From: a virus
IMG/VR virus record: IMGVR_UViG_3300035123_000008
Location: 1 to 64,000 of that record
Direction: 5' to 3' (one strand)
Length of the DNA stretch: 64,000 nucleotides
Within the stretch, counting starts at the first letter, position 1. Each line of letters opens with the position of its first letter. Below, piece after piece: positions 32,745-41,619 of this stretch. A program made the translations under genes and the position numbers. Under the pieces are notes generated by a model. That model was not told the origin of the DNA. It saw nothing but the letters and a program-made list of their open reading frames with translations, and made no database searches.

Positions 32745-34379
32745 ATGCCATATAGTGGACCAGACGACCCTGATCTCCCAGAAAACGTCCAAGACTTATC
32801 GCAGGACAAAAGGGAACAGTGGGTTGCAATTTTTAACTCATCCTTCGAGCGTTGTCAGGAGGAAGGGTTGAGCGAAGTTGCAGATGACCCCTCCCAATTC
32901 GATAGCTGTGAAGCCTTCGCATTTGCCAACGCCAACGGTGTCGTATTGGAGAAGGAGGAGCGAATGGAAAAACCTAGATGGATGCAAGCATGGGAACAAT
33001 TGCGCGACCTGATTCTTGAGTTCCCCAAGAGCATTACAGAGTTGCGTGCCCTCAGTGGTGAATCGCTTTTCAATCAACTGTGGGATGGTCTGCTTGAGCG
33101 CGGTGACTGGATTTGGGTCAACGATATTTATTGGGACGATGATGGCAGCACCTTTGCCATAGTTTCCAGTGAAGGCAAATTGTATCGGGTCAACTTTACC
33201 ATTGATGGTAATGAAGTCCGTGTCTCCGATGATTGGCAAGAAGTAGAGCCAGAGTTTAAACCTCTTTCAAGAACTACAACCAAAATCATAAGGCAGAAGG
33301 ATGGTCGTGTGCGGTGGCTTTCCATTTCCAACACGGCGGTTCTCAACCGTTCCGGAGAGCTTGATGCACGTGAGCTATTTGATAGCTTTATCCAACATGC
33401 ACAGGAAACAGGTGAGCATCCATATCGAACTTTTTACCATCAGGGGAAAGAGATGAAAACGGGTGACACCGATTTCATGGCTCGTGATGGATACTGCTAC
33501 ATCACCAGCGGTTTGTATGAAGAGGACAATCCTCTCGCAGAGCATGAAATAAAAGCATTGGAGCGAGAGCCGGAGTATTGGGGAGAAAGCATTGGATTTG
33601 AAGTCTCAGACTTTGAAAATATGGAGGTGGCAGAGGGAGTAACGATACCAGTTTTCACAAAAGGAATTCACAGAGAAACATCAACATTACCGAGCGACCG
33701 TGCTTGCGCTTTGTTTACAAGGACGTTCGCAACGAAGGAGGTTGCACGAATGAAACCAGATGTTAAGGAGGCACTCACACGCTTAACCGATGGCGACGAG
33801 GAATTGATCGAACAGTTTGACGAGGTGTTGAATGAAACCAACCGAACCATTGAAGAGGAGAATCTTGTCAGGCGAGAGGAAGAGGTTGAACCAGAAGCCG
33901 AAGCTGAACCAGTGGAAGAGGAAGTCGAAGCTGAAGAGGAAGAGGCTGAAGAGGAAGCTGAACCCGTTGCCGAGGTTGAGGAAGAGGAGCCAGAAGTTGT
34001 AGAGCAAGCGTTTCCTGAGATCGGAGAGCTGGAGCTTGACGATGAAGTTGTGGAGCGTATTGCTGAAACTGCTTTGCAGTCCGAGCATATCATCTCGGAG
34101 TTTGAATTGCGGGATGGAGACATTGCAGAGCTAAAGAAAGGCATCGAGGAGTTACAGGCAATCGTTCGTGGGTTGCAAGACCTACCGAAGCGTGTCACTG
34201 CGCTTGAGTTGTCCGATGATGAAAAGCGTCAAGTTTGGTTGGAGGATCAACCCAAGAAAGCGGAAAAGATAACTGTGACCTATCGTCCTCGCGAGGATCC
34301 CGAGAAGGAATCAGAGGAAGAAGAGTCGATGGCTTCGAAGGCAGAGGATACGTTGGAAAAGATGCCAACGTACAAGTAA
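32745..34379 (+). CDS. ChaB-like / capsid protease / scaffold fusion protein
   Basis: 544 aa, AGGAGG before ATG. Residues 3-45 resemble ChaB-like domains (PENVQDLSQDKREQWVAIFN, FERCQEEG). Residues about 170-330 look like an XkdF/prohead-protease-type domain (HPYRTFYHQGKE, DFMARDGYCYITSGLYEEDN, ETSTLPSDRACALFTR). Residues 370-440 are extremely Glu-rich, followed by coiled coil (LKKGIEELQAIVRGLQDL), as in scaffolds. Directly upstream of the capsid gene, it is the expected protease-scaffold. The protease active site is not certain. Confidence 0.65.
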   Translation: MPYSGPDDPDLPENVQDLSQDKREQWVAIFNSSFERCQEEGLSEVADDPSQFDSCEAFAFANANGVVLEKEERMEKPRWMQAWEQLRDLILEFPKSITELRALSGESLFNQLWDGLLERGDWIWVNDIYWDDDGSTFAIVSSEGKLYRVNFTIDGNEVRVSDDWQEVEPEFKPLSRTTTKIIRQKDGRVRWLSISNTAVLNRSGELDARELFDSFIQHAQETGEHPYRTFYHQGKEMKTGDTDFMARDGYCYITSGLYEEDNPLAEHEIKALEREPEYWGESIGFEVSDFENMEVAEGVTIPVFTKGIHRETSTLPSDRACALFTRTFATKEVARMKPDVKEALTRLTDGDEELIEQFDEVLNETNRTIEEENLVRREEEVEPEAEAEPVEEEVEAEEEEAEEEAEPVAEVEEEEPEVVEQAFPEIGELELDDEVVERIAETALQSEHIISEFELRDGDIAELKKGIEELQAIVRGLQDLPKRVTALELSDDEKRQVWLEDQPKKAEKITVTYRPREDPEKESEEEESMASKAEDTLEKMPTYK

Positions 34380-34416
34380 ACCTTGCCCTAGTTAGTATTA
34401 TTCAGGAGGAAAAAAC

Positions 34417-35736
34417 ATGACACAAGGTGTTGATATAAGAGAACGACAGAGCGATATGAGTATCAGTTCGTTGGCGACAATCTATGGTTGTTGTGGGTTG
34501 TTCGATCTTTGTGGAGATGCAGATTTAATCTCTCTGTCAATGGAGGGTGCTGATCCATTTCTAGACTGGATTGGTTGGGTTCCAACGTTAGATTGTATCG
34601 TCAAGAGACACTTCATTGCTTGGAATCGCCCGGAATATTCTGCTGGCTCTCCAACCGCGGGTTATCTGGCTGATCCATGCGCCGACCCCAACTCGGTAGA
34701 GTGGGGCGTGTGTGATTTCACGCTGGAAGATTTCGCTCGTCTGCGACGTGAAGGACCTGTGCGGGACGTAACCTACAACGCAGTCAATTACTGCCAGTCC
34801 CAACCGCGCTATCGCCTTGATGGAACGCTGATCGATGATGACCGAGAGTACGATGCTCGTGTGATCTCCGAGGTTCTGCTGCAAGACCTGCGTCGAATGT
34901 TCGTAACTGGTTCAGGTGCGGCTGGAACCTTTGCAGGGCTCGAGCAGCTTGTGAACACAGGCTATACCAATTCAGATGGCACACCCTGCCGTTTGATGGA
35001 TAGTATGGTCATCGACTGGAACAGCAACGGCATGAATGGGGGCGCGGGAGCGACCTTCAATGGTGCTGGTATTGCTGCTGGCTACAACTTTGTCGATGTG
35101 CTGCTTGACATCTATCGCCGGATGCGAACACGGCTCTCTTGGTCACCTACGCTTGCCTCTCAGCCTCTGAGTACTGGAGATGTTGTGTTGGTAATGCCGA
35201 CACATATGGTTCGATGCTTGCTGGATGCGTATACCTGCTGGAGCGTTTGTGATGGGCAGGAATACAACGAAGTTGCAATCCAGTCGTATGAAGCTCGAAC
35301 CTTCAGGACCCAGTTGAATGGTGGCATGTTTGGCAGTGGTCGTATCTTCCTCGATGGGTTTGAAGTTCCCCTGATCGCGTACGATTGGGAACTCATCAAG
35401 GGACCAACCCTTTCAGACATCTATATGCTGGTTGGAAATGTTGGAAGCGTAAAGACGCTCATGGGTGAGTTCGATGATATGCGGGCTGTTACGTCAAGCT
35501 TCCCAGAAGCTGGCTATTTCGTAACTGATGGTGGTCGCTTCTTGGGTTGGCTGGATCGTGATGAAACCTGCTACACCCAGACATTAGAGTTTCGACCGAG
35601 GCTTGTGTCATGGGCGCCATGGTTGAATGCTAGGTTCCAGAATGTGCGTTGCGAAACCCCAACTGGACCTCTCTCACCAGACCCAACGGCAACGAGCTTC
35701 TTCCCAGAGACCTCGTTCGATATTGCGGAATGCTGA
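34417..35736 (+). CDS. Probable major capsid protein
   Basis: 439 aa, GGAGG upstream. Directly after the scaffold, with an HK97-like organisation by eye: N-terminal arm, E-loop-like segment with EWGVCDFTLEDFARLRREGP, a central helix region (DAREYDARV-like REYDARVISEVLLQDLRRMF) and VVLVMPTHMVRCLLDAY. It holds about 14 cysteines, far more than normal for major capsid proteins, beginning with GCCGLFDLCGD. Chain cross-links or metal binding are possible. Confidence 0.75.
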   Translation: MTQGVDIRERQSDMSISSLATIYGCCGLFDLCGDADLISLSMEGADPFLDWIGWVPTLDCIVKRHFIAWNRPEYSAGSPTAGYLADPCADPNSVEWGVCDFTLEDFARLRREGPVRDVTYNAVNYCQSQPRYRLDGTLIDDDREYDARVISEVLLQDLRRMFVTGSGAAGTFAGLEQLVNTGYTNSDGTPCRLMDSMVIDWNSNGMNGGAGATFNGAGIAAGYNFVDVLLDIYRRMRTRLSWSPTLASQPLSTGDVVLVMPTHMVRCLLDAYTCWSVCDGQEYNEVAIQSYEARTFRTQLNGGMFGSGRIFLDGFEVPLIAYDWELIKGPTLSDIYMLVGNVGSVKTLMGEFDDMRAVTSSFPEAGYFVTDGGRFLGWLDRDETCYTQTLEFRPRLVSWAPWLNARFQNVRCETPTGPLSPDPTATSFFPETSFDIAEC

Positions 35737-35759
35737 TCGTATTTCCTTCTGTGAATTTG

Positions 35760-35787
35760 GGGGCAGGGTTTTTCATTGCCCTGCCCC
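35760..35787 (+). other. Stable hairpin after the capsid gene
   Basis: Nine-bp perfect stem GGGGCAGGG (35760-35768) / CCCTGCCCC (35779-35787) with a ten-base T-rich loop, in the 72-nt gap after the capsid stop. No T run follows, so it is more likely an mRNA-stability or processing element for the capsid message than an efficient terminator. Confidence 0.65.
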
Positions 35788-35808
35788 TACATCTAAACGG
35801 GAGTCAGC

Positions 35809-37662
35809 ATGGAAAATCTTACGGTCGTTATTCCGTTTTTCAACGGGCATGAAACTATTGGTAGGTTACTCGATAGCCTACCAGCGGAGTTATCGGTCAT
35901 TGTCGTAGATGACTTGAGCGATGAACCGTTGCACCTTAACAATCGAAACGTGACAGTGTTAGCTTTGCTGGAAAAGGGCTATTTCGCTGGAGCGGTCAAT
36001 ACGGGGTTAGCAGCTTGCGACACCGATGTACTGGTTCTCAACCAAGACGTTGCCTTTACTGATGGACGCTGGCTTGATTTTATCGAAAAGAATCGTGGTC
36101 GGTATGCCGTCATAGGGGATGGTGTCTTTGGTCACCCTGCTTGGGAAAAGGGTTATGTGCAAGGGACCTTCATGTTCATGCGCCGAGATGCGATCAATGA
36201 AGTTGGCTATCTCGACACTGAGAATTATCCATTGTGGGGTTGTACTGCCGAGTGGCAGCTGCGCGCTTGTCGATACGATTACGAAGCACTCCCTGTAAAA
36301 CCTGTTCCAGGCATGTACCACGAAAGGGATGCGTATGGAGGCAAGAGCTATGGATCCTCCATCACAACCATATTGGAGCGCGAGCCTGATAAGAGAGGCT
36401 ATTTCATAAGAACGCCTCCTATGATCTCCGTGGTTGTACCTTGCTTCAATCATGGTCGCTATTTGCAGGACCTTGTCAATTCCCTGCTCGGTGGTAAAAC
36501 GCCCCTTGGTGAGTTTCCCCCTCAATCCTTCCAGTCCTTTGAGATCATTTTGGTTGATGATGCAAGCTCGGATGACACTTGGGAATACATGCAAGAGCTT
36601 GTCGATCCGTGGAAGGGCATACGGGCATACCAACACAAGGTCAACAGTGGAACCGCTGCCGCGAACAACACAGGTGCGAAGCGCGCATATGGAAAGTTTC
36701 TCACCTTTATTAGCGCAGATGACATGATGGAACCGGATCGCCTTGAGCGACTTTACAAAGCATCGCTCAAGCATGAAGGGAAAGTGATCTACGATGATAT
36801 GTTTGTGTTTACACGTGACAAGCGATCCAAAGCGTGGGCGATGCGCAACTATGATTTTGAATTGCTGCTCACGAAAAATCACATGCACGCCGGAATCTTC
36901 TTTCCGAGAAAAGCATGGGAGGAAGTAGGTGGTTATCCCGAGCTAATGAACAAAGGGCGTGAGGATTGGGCTTTCAATGTGCGCCTTGGTATTCATGGCT
37001 GGTGTGGCCACCATTTGAGCAATTATGCAGGATACCTTTATCGCAGGGAGGGGCAGAACAGAACGCTAACCAACACAAACCCTGTCTGGCGATCTATTTT
37101 TCTAAACCAGATGGTTTCCTTATTTGGAAACATCTATGCAGGAGAGCGACCTATGGGATGCTGTGGTGGTAGACGAAGAAACCAACCCAAGACGATTAAA
37201 AGAAGGAGGTCACCAATGGCATTGCCGGGGAGTGAAGGCATGGTCCTGATCGAGTACCTTGAAGGCAAGCATGGGATCATGAGCTTTTATGGACCTGTGA
37301 CAGGAACCCGTTACACCTTTGGAGGTAGCAGGAAGGTGAGCTACGTTGACGCCGAAGATGCAGCGGAAATGGTTGGTATGGTCAAGAACCGTAAATCCGT
37401 TTTCAGGTACTTCGAAGCCAAGAAGAAAAAGAAAGTGGAAGTGCGCAAGGTTGCAGCTAAAGACGAAGCTCCTGAAGCTGTGCCGGTGGACGATGTGCCG
37501 GTCTTTGATCCGGGAGCGATGAGCATTTCCGAGCTAACCAAGGCACTCGAAGGTATCAGCAACGTTGGGATACTGGAAGAAGTGCATAAGCAGGAGCAAG
37601 TGGGGAAAGCTAGAGTTGGGGCGTTGAGGGCGATCAATGCTGCAATTAAAGATGCTCGCTAA
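35809..37662 (+). CDS. Double GT2 glycosyltransferase fused to a small virion-type protein
   Basis: 617 aa, SD AAACGGGAG. First GT2 domain 1-200 (LTVVIPFFNGHETI, VIVVDDLSDE, LVLNQDVAF). Second GT2 domain 205-440 (ISVVVPCFNHGRYL, IILVDDASSDDTW, FISADDMMEP, NKGREDWAF). From codon 449 comes a distinct 169-aa protein, MGCCGGRRRNQPKTIKRRRS..., of the kind that follows capsid genes, ending in a Rho-N-like helical segment. ATG 37153 has GGAGAG six bases upstream, so separate translation of this part is likely. The enzyme may be tethered to the head it modifies. Confidence 0.85.
   Translation: MENLTVVIPFFNGHETIGRLLDSLPAELSVIVVDDLSDEPLHLNNRNVTVLALLEKGYFAGAVNTGLAACDTDVLVLNQDVAFTDGRWLDFIEKNRGRYAVIGDGVFGHPAWEKGYVQGTFMFMRRDAINEVGYLDTENYPLWGCTAEWQLRACRYDYEALPVKPVPGMYHERDAYGGKSYGSSITTILEREPDKRGYFIRTPPMISVVVPCFNHGRYLQDLVNSLLGGKTPLGEFPPQSFQSFEIILVDDASSDDTWEYMQELVDPWKGIRAYQHKVNSGTAAANNTGAKRAYGKFLTFISADDMMEPDRLERLYKASLKHEGKVIYDDMFVFTRDKRSKAWAMRNYDFELLLTKNHMHAGIFFPRKAWEEVGGYPELMNKGREDWAFNVRLGIHGWCGHHLSNYAGYLYRREGQNRTLTNTNPVWRSIFLNQMVSLFGNIYAGERPMGCCGGRRRNQPKTIKRRRSPMALPGSEGMVLIEYLEGKHGIMSFYGPVTGTRYTFGGSRKVSYVDAEDAAEMVGMVKNRKSVFRYFEAKKKKKVEVRKVAAKDEAPEAVPVDDVPVFDPGAMSISELTKALEGISNVGILEEVHKQEQVGKARVGALRAINAAIKDAR
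37153..37662 (+). CDS. Internal in-frame product: small head-type protein
   Basis: 169 aa, read from the in-frame ATG 37153 inside the GT2 fusion gene. Strong SD (AGGAGAG). Basic Cys-rich start (MGCCGGRRRNQPKTIKRRRS), then a beta domain (GMVLIEYLEGKHGIMSFYG, TRYTFGG), a Lys-rich linker and SISELTKALEGISNVGILEE, a helical domain. Similar stand-alone small proteins occur near capsid genes of other phages. Its existence as a separate protein is inferred from the ribosome binding site. Confidence 0.55.
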   Translation: MGCCGGRRRNQPKTIKRRRSPMALPGSEGMVLIEYLEGKHGIMSFYGPVTGTRYTFGGSRKVSYVDAEDAAEMVGMVKNRKSVFRYFEAKKKKKVEVRKVAAKDEAPEAVPVDDVPVFDPGAMSISELTKALEGISNVGILEEVHKQEQVGKARVGALRAINAAIKDAR

Positions 37663-37963
37663 ACTGATAGTCGCAGGTTTTGCATGCTACAGATTGGCTC
37701 AACTTGTGGTCTATGATGACGGTCCGTTTCGATTGTTTGACAAGCTGCGCATTGTCGCAGGGTGCTATGACTACGGGGAGGACGGTCAGCCACAGAGCGA
37801 ACTAGGGCGACTTTTAAGCTGTCCTTACTGCGTAGGTATTTGGATAGCTCTACCGTTAGCCCTTGTCCCCCCATGTCAGACAGTTATTGAGTTTGTGGTT
37901 GCTTGGTTTGCAATAGCTGGACTTCAAGCGTTACTTGAACAGCTTTGCAACGGGAGAGAGTAA
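37637..37963 (+). CDS. DUF1360-like membrane protein
   Basis: 108 aa; ATG 37637 has GAGGG six bases upstream. The N-terminal helix LKMLAKLIVAGFACYRLAQL, then LSCPYCVGIWIALPLALV and FVVAWFAIAGLQALLEQL give two or three membrane segments; the CPYCxGIW motif is the DUF1360 hallmark. It appears in capsid-adjacent positions of several actinophage and related genomes. Function unknown. Confidence 0.8.
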   Translation: MLQLKMLAKLIVAGFACYRLAQLVVYDDGPFRLFDKLRIVAGCYDYGEDGQPQSELGRLLSCPYCVGIWIALPLALVPPCQTVIEFVVAWFAIAGLQALLEQLCNGRE

Positions 37964-40362
37964 TGGGCATAGGAACAGGCATATCTCCTATTTTTGAAAA
38001 TCTCTCTAAGTTCACCTTGGGAGATATTACTTGGTTGCTGAGGGATGACTTTCTCACAAATATAGCGGCTGGATCAGTTGACGGAACTCCTGCAGAACCC
38101 GGACCGGGAACGAGAGCTGTCACTGACACTGGCAATGATTTAAGTATATCTGGCGGCGAGTTAGTAGTTATCGGAAATAATGCTTGGGGTGATCCAGAGA
38201 TACATTATGATACTCCTGTAATTACAAGAGAACCCGGATTATTATTATTATTTCACAGTTTATTTGATGATGGACTCGCTATAGAGATAGGCTTTGACAA
38301 CGATTTAATATCAAGACCACAATCAAACTTTTTTAGAGCAGGTACAAATCCTGTAGAGGTAAATGGACGAGACATAGATTCACTGACAGATCAGAATTAT
38401 TATTGGTGGGCTATAGCGTTAAGGTCAACAGGGGCTTATCATTTTATAAAAGGAGATCCAGAGTTTCCAGATTGGGCATTAGTTTACGCTAGTCCTATAC
38501 TAAGCCATTCGCCCTTATATATTGCATTAGACCTCTATCATGTAATTACCGATAAAGTTTCCACATTCCGTATTCCAGACCCCTCACAAGGAGGCTGCAA
38601 GTTCTTACCTTCCCCCATTCTCTCTGATGGGTTCGGGGCAACGCCTCCGGATGCAATAGATAGTGGAGATGGGGGGCACGATGGGACCTATAACGACGTA
38701 GCTTTACGTGGTGAAGAAATGGCGTTTTTAGGTGATCCGGTGGATGGAGGAGCAGGACCTTATGTTCAACTTCCTAGTGCGTCATTGGATACGCCTTTTG
38801 ATTATGGGGAACACGCATTAATCATTCGTGCTCAAGCAGATTTTTGGAGTGCGTCTAAGGGGACAACACATCGTCTTTTTGATATTGGAAAAGACGTAAG
38901 CAATTACACATACTTCAGAACGTATGGACAGCAATTTTATTGGTATTCAAGAGGAGGAGGCGTTCAACAAGGTGTAAACGAAAGTCATTTAGCTTATTCA
39001 GGAGTTCTAACTTTCGGAGTTACTCGATCAGAATCTGCTGACGAGATGAAGGCATATAAAGATGGTTCTCAAGTTGGAACAACACAATCAGGATTAGGAA
39101 CATTTGTTGGACCTCTTGCTGATGGCTGGTGTACGGTTGGAGCTGTCGTGACAGGGGCAGCCGAAGCATGGGGAGGTTGGGCAAGTGATGCGATTGTAAC
39201 TTTAAATGGTGTCGTGCCAGATGCTACGGATATGTCAGATATTCATGATTATTTAGATGCAGGCACACTCACGAAAGCTATTTTGGACGACATACTCGGA
39301 GTTGGAAATTACGCATGGTGGAAACTCGATGAAGAAGCTCCTTTAAGCGATGGGCTTGGTCATCCAGAAGGTATAGCCAGAGGCATCGGGCTTGGTGGTG
39401 GAAGTGAACAATACGAATTATATGGGAATTACTTTTTAGATGGTTCCGGCGAATTAGGTTGTCATCCAGCAAAGGGAGCGAATGACTTATTGAATCCCTT
39501 CTTTTCTGATTGGACCGCGGATGATCCGGATGATTGGGCAGTTACAGAGGATCTTGTGAATACAGAGGTTTGTGAAGTTGCAACGGGAGAAGCTCATGCC
39601 GATTGTGGAACTCCCGGAGGGGAACATTGTAATATGTGGCGAAGCGGGGGAGCATCCAGAGTTTTTATGACGCAAAATACTCTGACAGCAGGAAGGTTTT
39701 ACTTATTTACAATTGATGTTGATACGCACGTTTCAGGGTCAATGGAATTGCGGGACGGATCAGGAGGTTATCAATTCGATAATATCTGCTCTGGTGCGGG
39801 AGTTGAACGATATGTGGGGCTTCCAGTAGGAAATTTAATGCAATTCAGATCAGACGCAGACCCAACGGATATAACTTTTGATGACTTCTTAGCACAGCCT
39901 CTTTCATGGTCTGATATTTTCCAATCCATAGAACGAGAAACACCAGATGTATTAATTGAAGTTGAATTAACCATAGATAGTAATATGCCTGCTGGATTGG
40001 TATTGAATCTTGATGATCCTGACAACCCTCAGAATTTTACAATCGTTTATTTTGAAAGATCACAAGCCAGAATTCGAGTTGGGAAGATGGTAGCCGGAAC
40101 CTTCTCAGTAGTTTCAACAACGGCAGATGTTTATGGTGCTGGTGATGTACTTCGGGTTATCAAGGACGGCACATCAGTCAGGGTTTATTATGACAACACT
40201 TTTGTCGTTGCTGACACGATCTCGGACGCAGGCATTATTGATAACGTTTATCACGGATTACTTTCTCCTTGGTATGCAAACCGAGCAGATAATCTAGTGA
40301 TCTATGCTCGGGGAACTTCCGGCGAATATGATCCTTACCTTGACCCATTTATTCAGGATTAA
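37963..40362 (+). CDS. Large virion surface protein (LamG/concanavalin-like)
   Basis: 799 aa from ATG 37963 (CAACGGGAG). Several beta-sandwich modules: residues 60-200; 200-380 with HALIIRAQADFWSASKGTTH and GVTRSESADEMKAYKDGSQV, typical LamG/laminin-like ligand-binding phrasing; and 640-799 with DVLIEVELTIDSN, LRVIKDGTSVRVYYDNTFVV. No enzyme motif. Clearly more AT-rich than its neighbours, suggesting recent acquisition. Likely a receptor- or glycan-binding virion protein. Confidence 0.65.
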   Translation: MGIGTGISPIFENLSKFTLGDITWLLRDDFLTNIAAGSVDGTPAEPGPGTRAVTDTGNDLSISGGELVVIGNNAWGDPEIHYDTPVITREPGLLLLFHSLFDDGLAIEIGFDNDLISRPQSNFFRAGTNPVEVNGRDIDSLTDQNYYWWAIALRSTGAYHFIKGDPEFPDWALVYASPILSHSPLYIALDLYHVITDKVSTFRIPDPSQGGCKFLPSPILSDGFGATPPDAIDSGDGGHDGTYNDVALRGEEMAFLGDPVDGGAGPYVQLPSASLDTPFDYGEHALIIRAQADFWSASKGTTHRLFDIGKDVSNYTYFRTYGQQFYWYSRGGGVQQGVNESHLAYSGVLTFGVTRSESADEMKAYKDGSQVGTTQSGLGTFVGPLADGWCTVGAVVTGAAEAWGGWASDAIVTLNGVVPDATDMSDIHDYLDAGTLTKAILDDILGVGNYAWWKLDEEAPLSDGLGHPEGIARGIGLGGGSEQYELYGNYFLDGSGELGCHPAKGANDLLNPFFSDWTADDPDDWAVTEDLVNTEVCEVATGEAHADCGTPGGEHCNMWRSGGASRVFMTQNTLTAGRFYLFTIDVDTHVSGSMELRDGSGGYQFDNICSGAGVERYVGLPVGNLMQFRSDADPTDITFDDFLAQPLSWSDIFQSIERETPDVLIEVELTIDSNMPAGLVLNLDDPDNPQNFTIVYFERSQARIRVGKMVAGTFSVVSTTADVYGAGDVLRVIKDGTSVRVYYDNTFVVADTISDAGIIDNVYHGLLSPWYANRADNLVIYARGTSGEYDPYLDPFIQD

Positions 40363-40364
40363 AA

Positions 40365-40901
40365 ATGAAAGCTTATTGCTTGGTTGAACAAATAGCAGGA
40401 ACGCCACAATTTCGAGAAGATTTTGATTTCTTTAGACCTACGGGACAACGGGTCACGACCCATGAGCGCGAGCGTCTTGAGGAGGAAGTAGACATTCTAG
40501 ATGATGATGGGAATCCAACGGGTGAAACGCAAATGGTTTTCGCGGGATGGGGAGACAGGTATGAAGTTGAAGTGGATGAGATCGTTGGCGGTTGGGTTCT
40601 TGTCGGGATTGATGGCGATTGGGGCGCTTATCTACTCTATGGTGTTATGGCAGCGATTAATGCAGCGGTCGGGTTTCCTGAGATTATTAACGTCTCTTTG
40701 AAACGCAACCTTGGTAATCCAATAGTCGCTGCGAATCGGAATGATGTAAATGACTGGTTATCAGCAAGGGGCTATGACGAAGTGGCAGCAGGTACTTTAT
40801 CACGTGATGCAGTTGCCCAAGTTTTTAGTCATTTTGACCCTGATTTTCAGTTGGAGAAATATGACGTTGGCGAAGATGACGCCAACGATGAGCCAAGCTA
40901 A
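40365..40901 (+). CDS. Virion-associated hypothetical protein
   Basis: 178 aa, ATG three bases after the previous stop. Beta-rich first half (YEVEVDEIVGGWVLVGIDGD), then a helical half with NVSLKRNLGNPIVAANRNDV; the C terminus is acidic. It overlaps the glycosidase-like gene by 41 nt. Function unknown. Confidence 0.6.
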   Translation: MKAYCLVEQIAGTPQFREDFDFFRPTGQRVTTHERERLEEEVDILDDDGNPTGETQMVFAGWGDRYEVEVDEIVGGWVLVGIDGDWGAYLLYGVMAAINAAVGFPEIINVSLKRNLGNPIVAANRNDVNDWLSARGYDEVAAGTLSRDAVAQVFSHFDPDFQLEKYDVGEDDANDEPS

Positions 40902-41619
40902 AAAAGGGTTGGCTCTGACAGGTAGTAATCCGGAGGATGCTGAGACACTTTCAGCAGAGTGGTGGTACGTCTACTCGGTTTGGGATGAACATATTGAAAG
41001 TGATGGATATGTTCCCATGCTCAAAGATGGTACACCGGACGGAACTTTACCAAGCTATTTTGATGGGTTTGTGCTGGTGTTCAACGAGCCGAGCATCGAA
41101 GGTATCCCTCCAGACGAGGGAGCGCAGCGATACCTCATGCTGCGAGACTTATACGAAGATGCGAAGTTCGTGGTGGGAGGTGCGGTTGAAGCGAACACGG
41201 AATGGGCTATAGAGTTTTTGGGATACCTTGAAGATGATGAATACCCGGAGCGTTGGCATGTGCATCACTACTTCGCTAACAGCATTGAGCAAGCGGTTGC
41301 AGACATTCGCAGCTTTCACGAATTAGTTGATCGCCCTTTGTGGGTTACGGAGTTTGGGAGTACCAACGGGAATGAAACAGCTACCAGTTCGTTCATGCTC
41401 TTTATGGAAACAACAGCTTGGATCGAGTATTACGCTTACTTCCCAACCCGTATGCTTCAAGCTTCTGCAGGAGGGTTCGACTGGTTCCCTCCACACTGGC
41501 TACCGGAAATGGCTTTGATCGACTGGCATAGTGGAGAGCTTATGCCAATGGGAGAAATGTATCGGGACTTTGAAGTGACGACTCTCATCTTCCCGAAAGT
41601 AGAACACGGAGGAAAATAA
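40861..41619 (+). CDS. Glycoside-hydrolase-like TIM-barrel protein
   Basis: 252 aa from ATG 40861 (TTGGAGA upstream). GFVLVFNEPSI on one strand gives the NEP acid/base Glu and LWVTEFGSTNG on a later strand gives the nucleophile Glu, the clan GH-A pattern also found in Asl1-like (GH128) hydrolase cores; ERWHVHHYFAN lies between. No signal peptide. Beside fibre genes, it is probably a virion enzyme that trims host surface polysaccharide. Confidence 0.75.
   Translation: MTLAKMTPTMSQAKKGLALTGSNPEDAETLSAEWWYVYSVWDEHIESDGYVPMLKDGTPDGTLPSYFDGFVLVFNEPSIEGIPPDEGAQRYLMLRDLYEDAKFVVGGAVEANTEWAIEFLGYLEDDEYPERWHVHHYFANSIEQAVADIRSFHELVDRPLWVTEFGSTNGNETATSSFMLFMETTAWIEYYAYFPTRMLQASAGGFDWFPPHWLPEMALIDWHSGELMPMGEMYRDFEVTTLIFPKVEHGGK

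Noticed and set aside
33668-34198. Long minus-strand Ser-rich frame opposite the scaffold gene
   Set aside because: It is the antisense shadow of Glu-rich codons (GAA/GAG read as TTC/CTC/TCT); no ribosome binding site and wrong strand for the region.
36007-36888. 293-codon minus-strand frame opposite the GT2 gene
   Set aside because: GT2 motifs on the plus strand are unambiguous; the antisense frame lacks a ribosome binding site and known motif.
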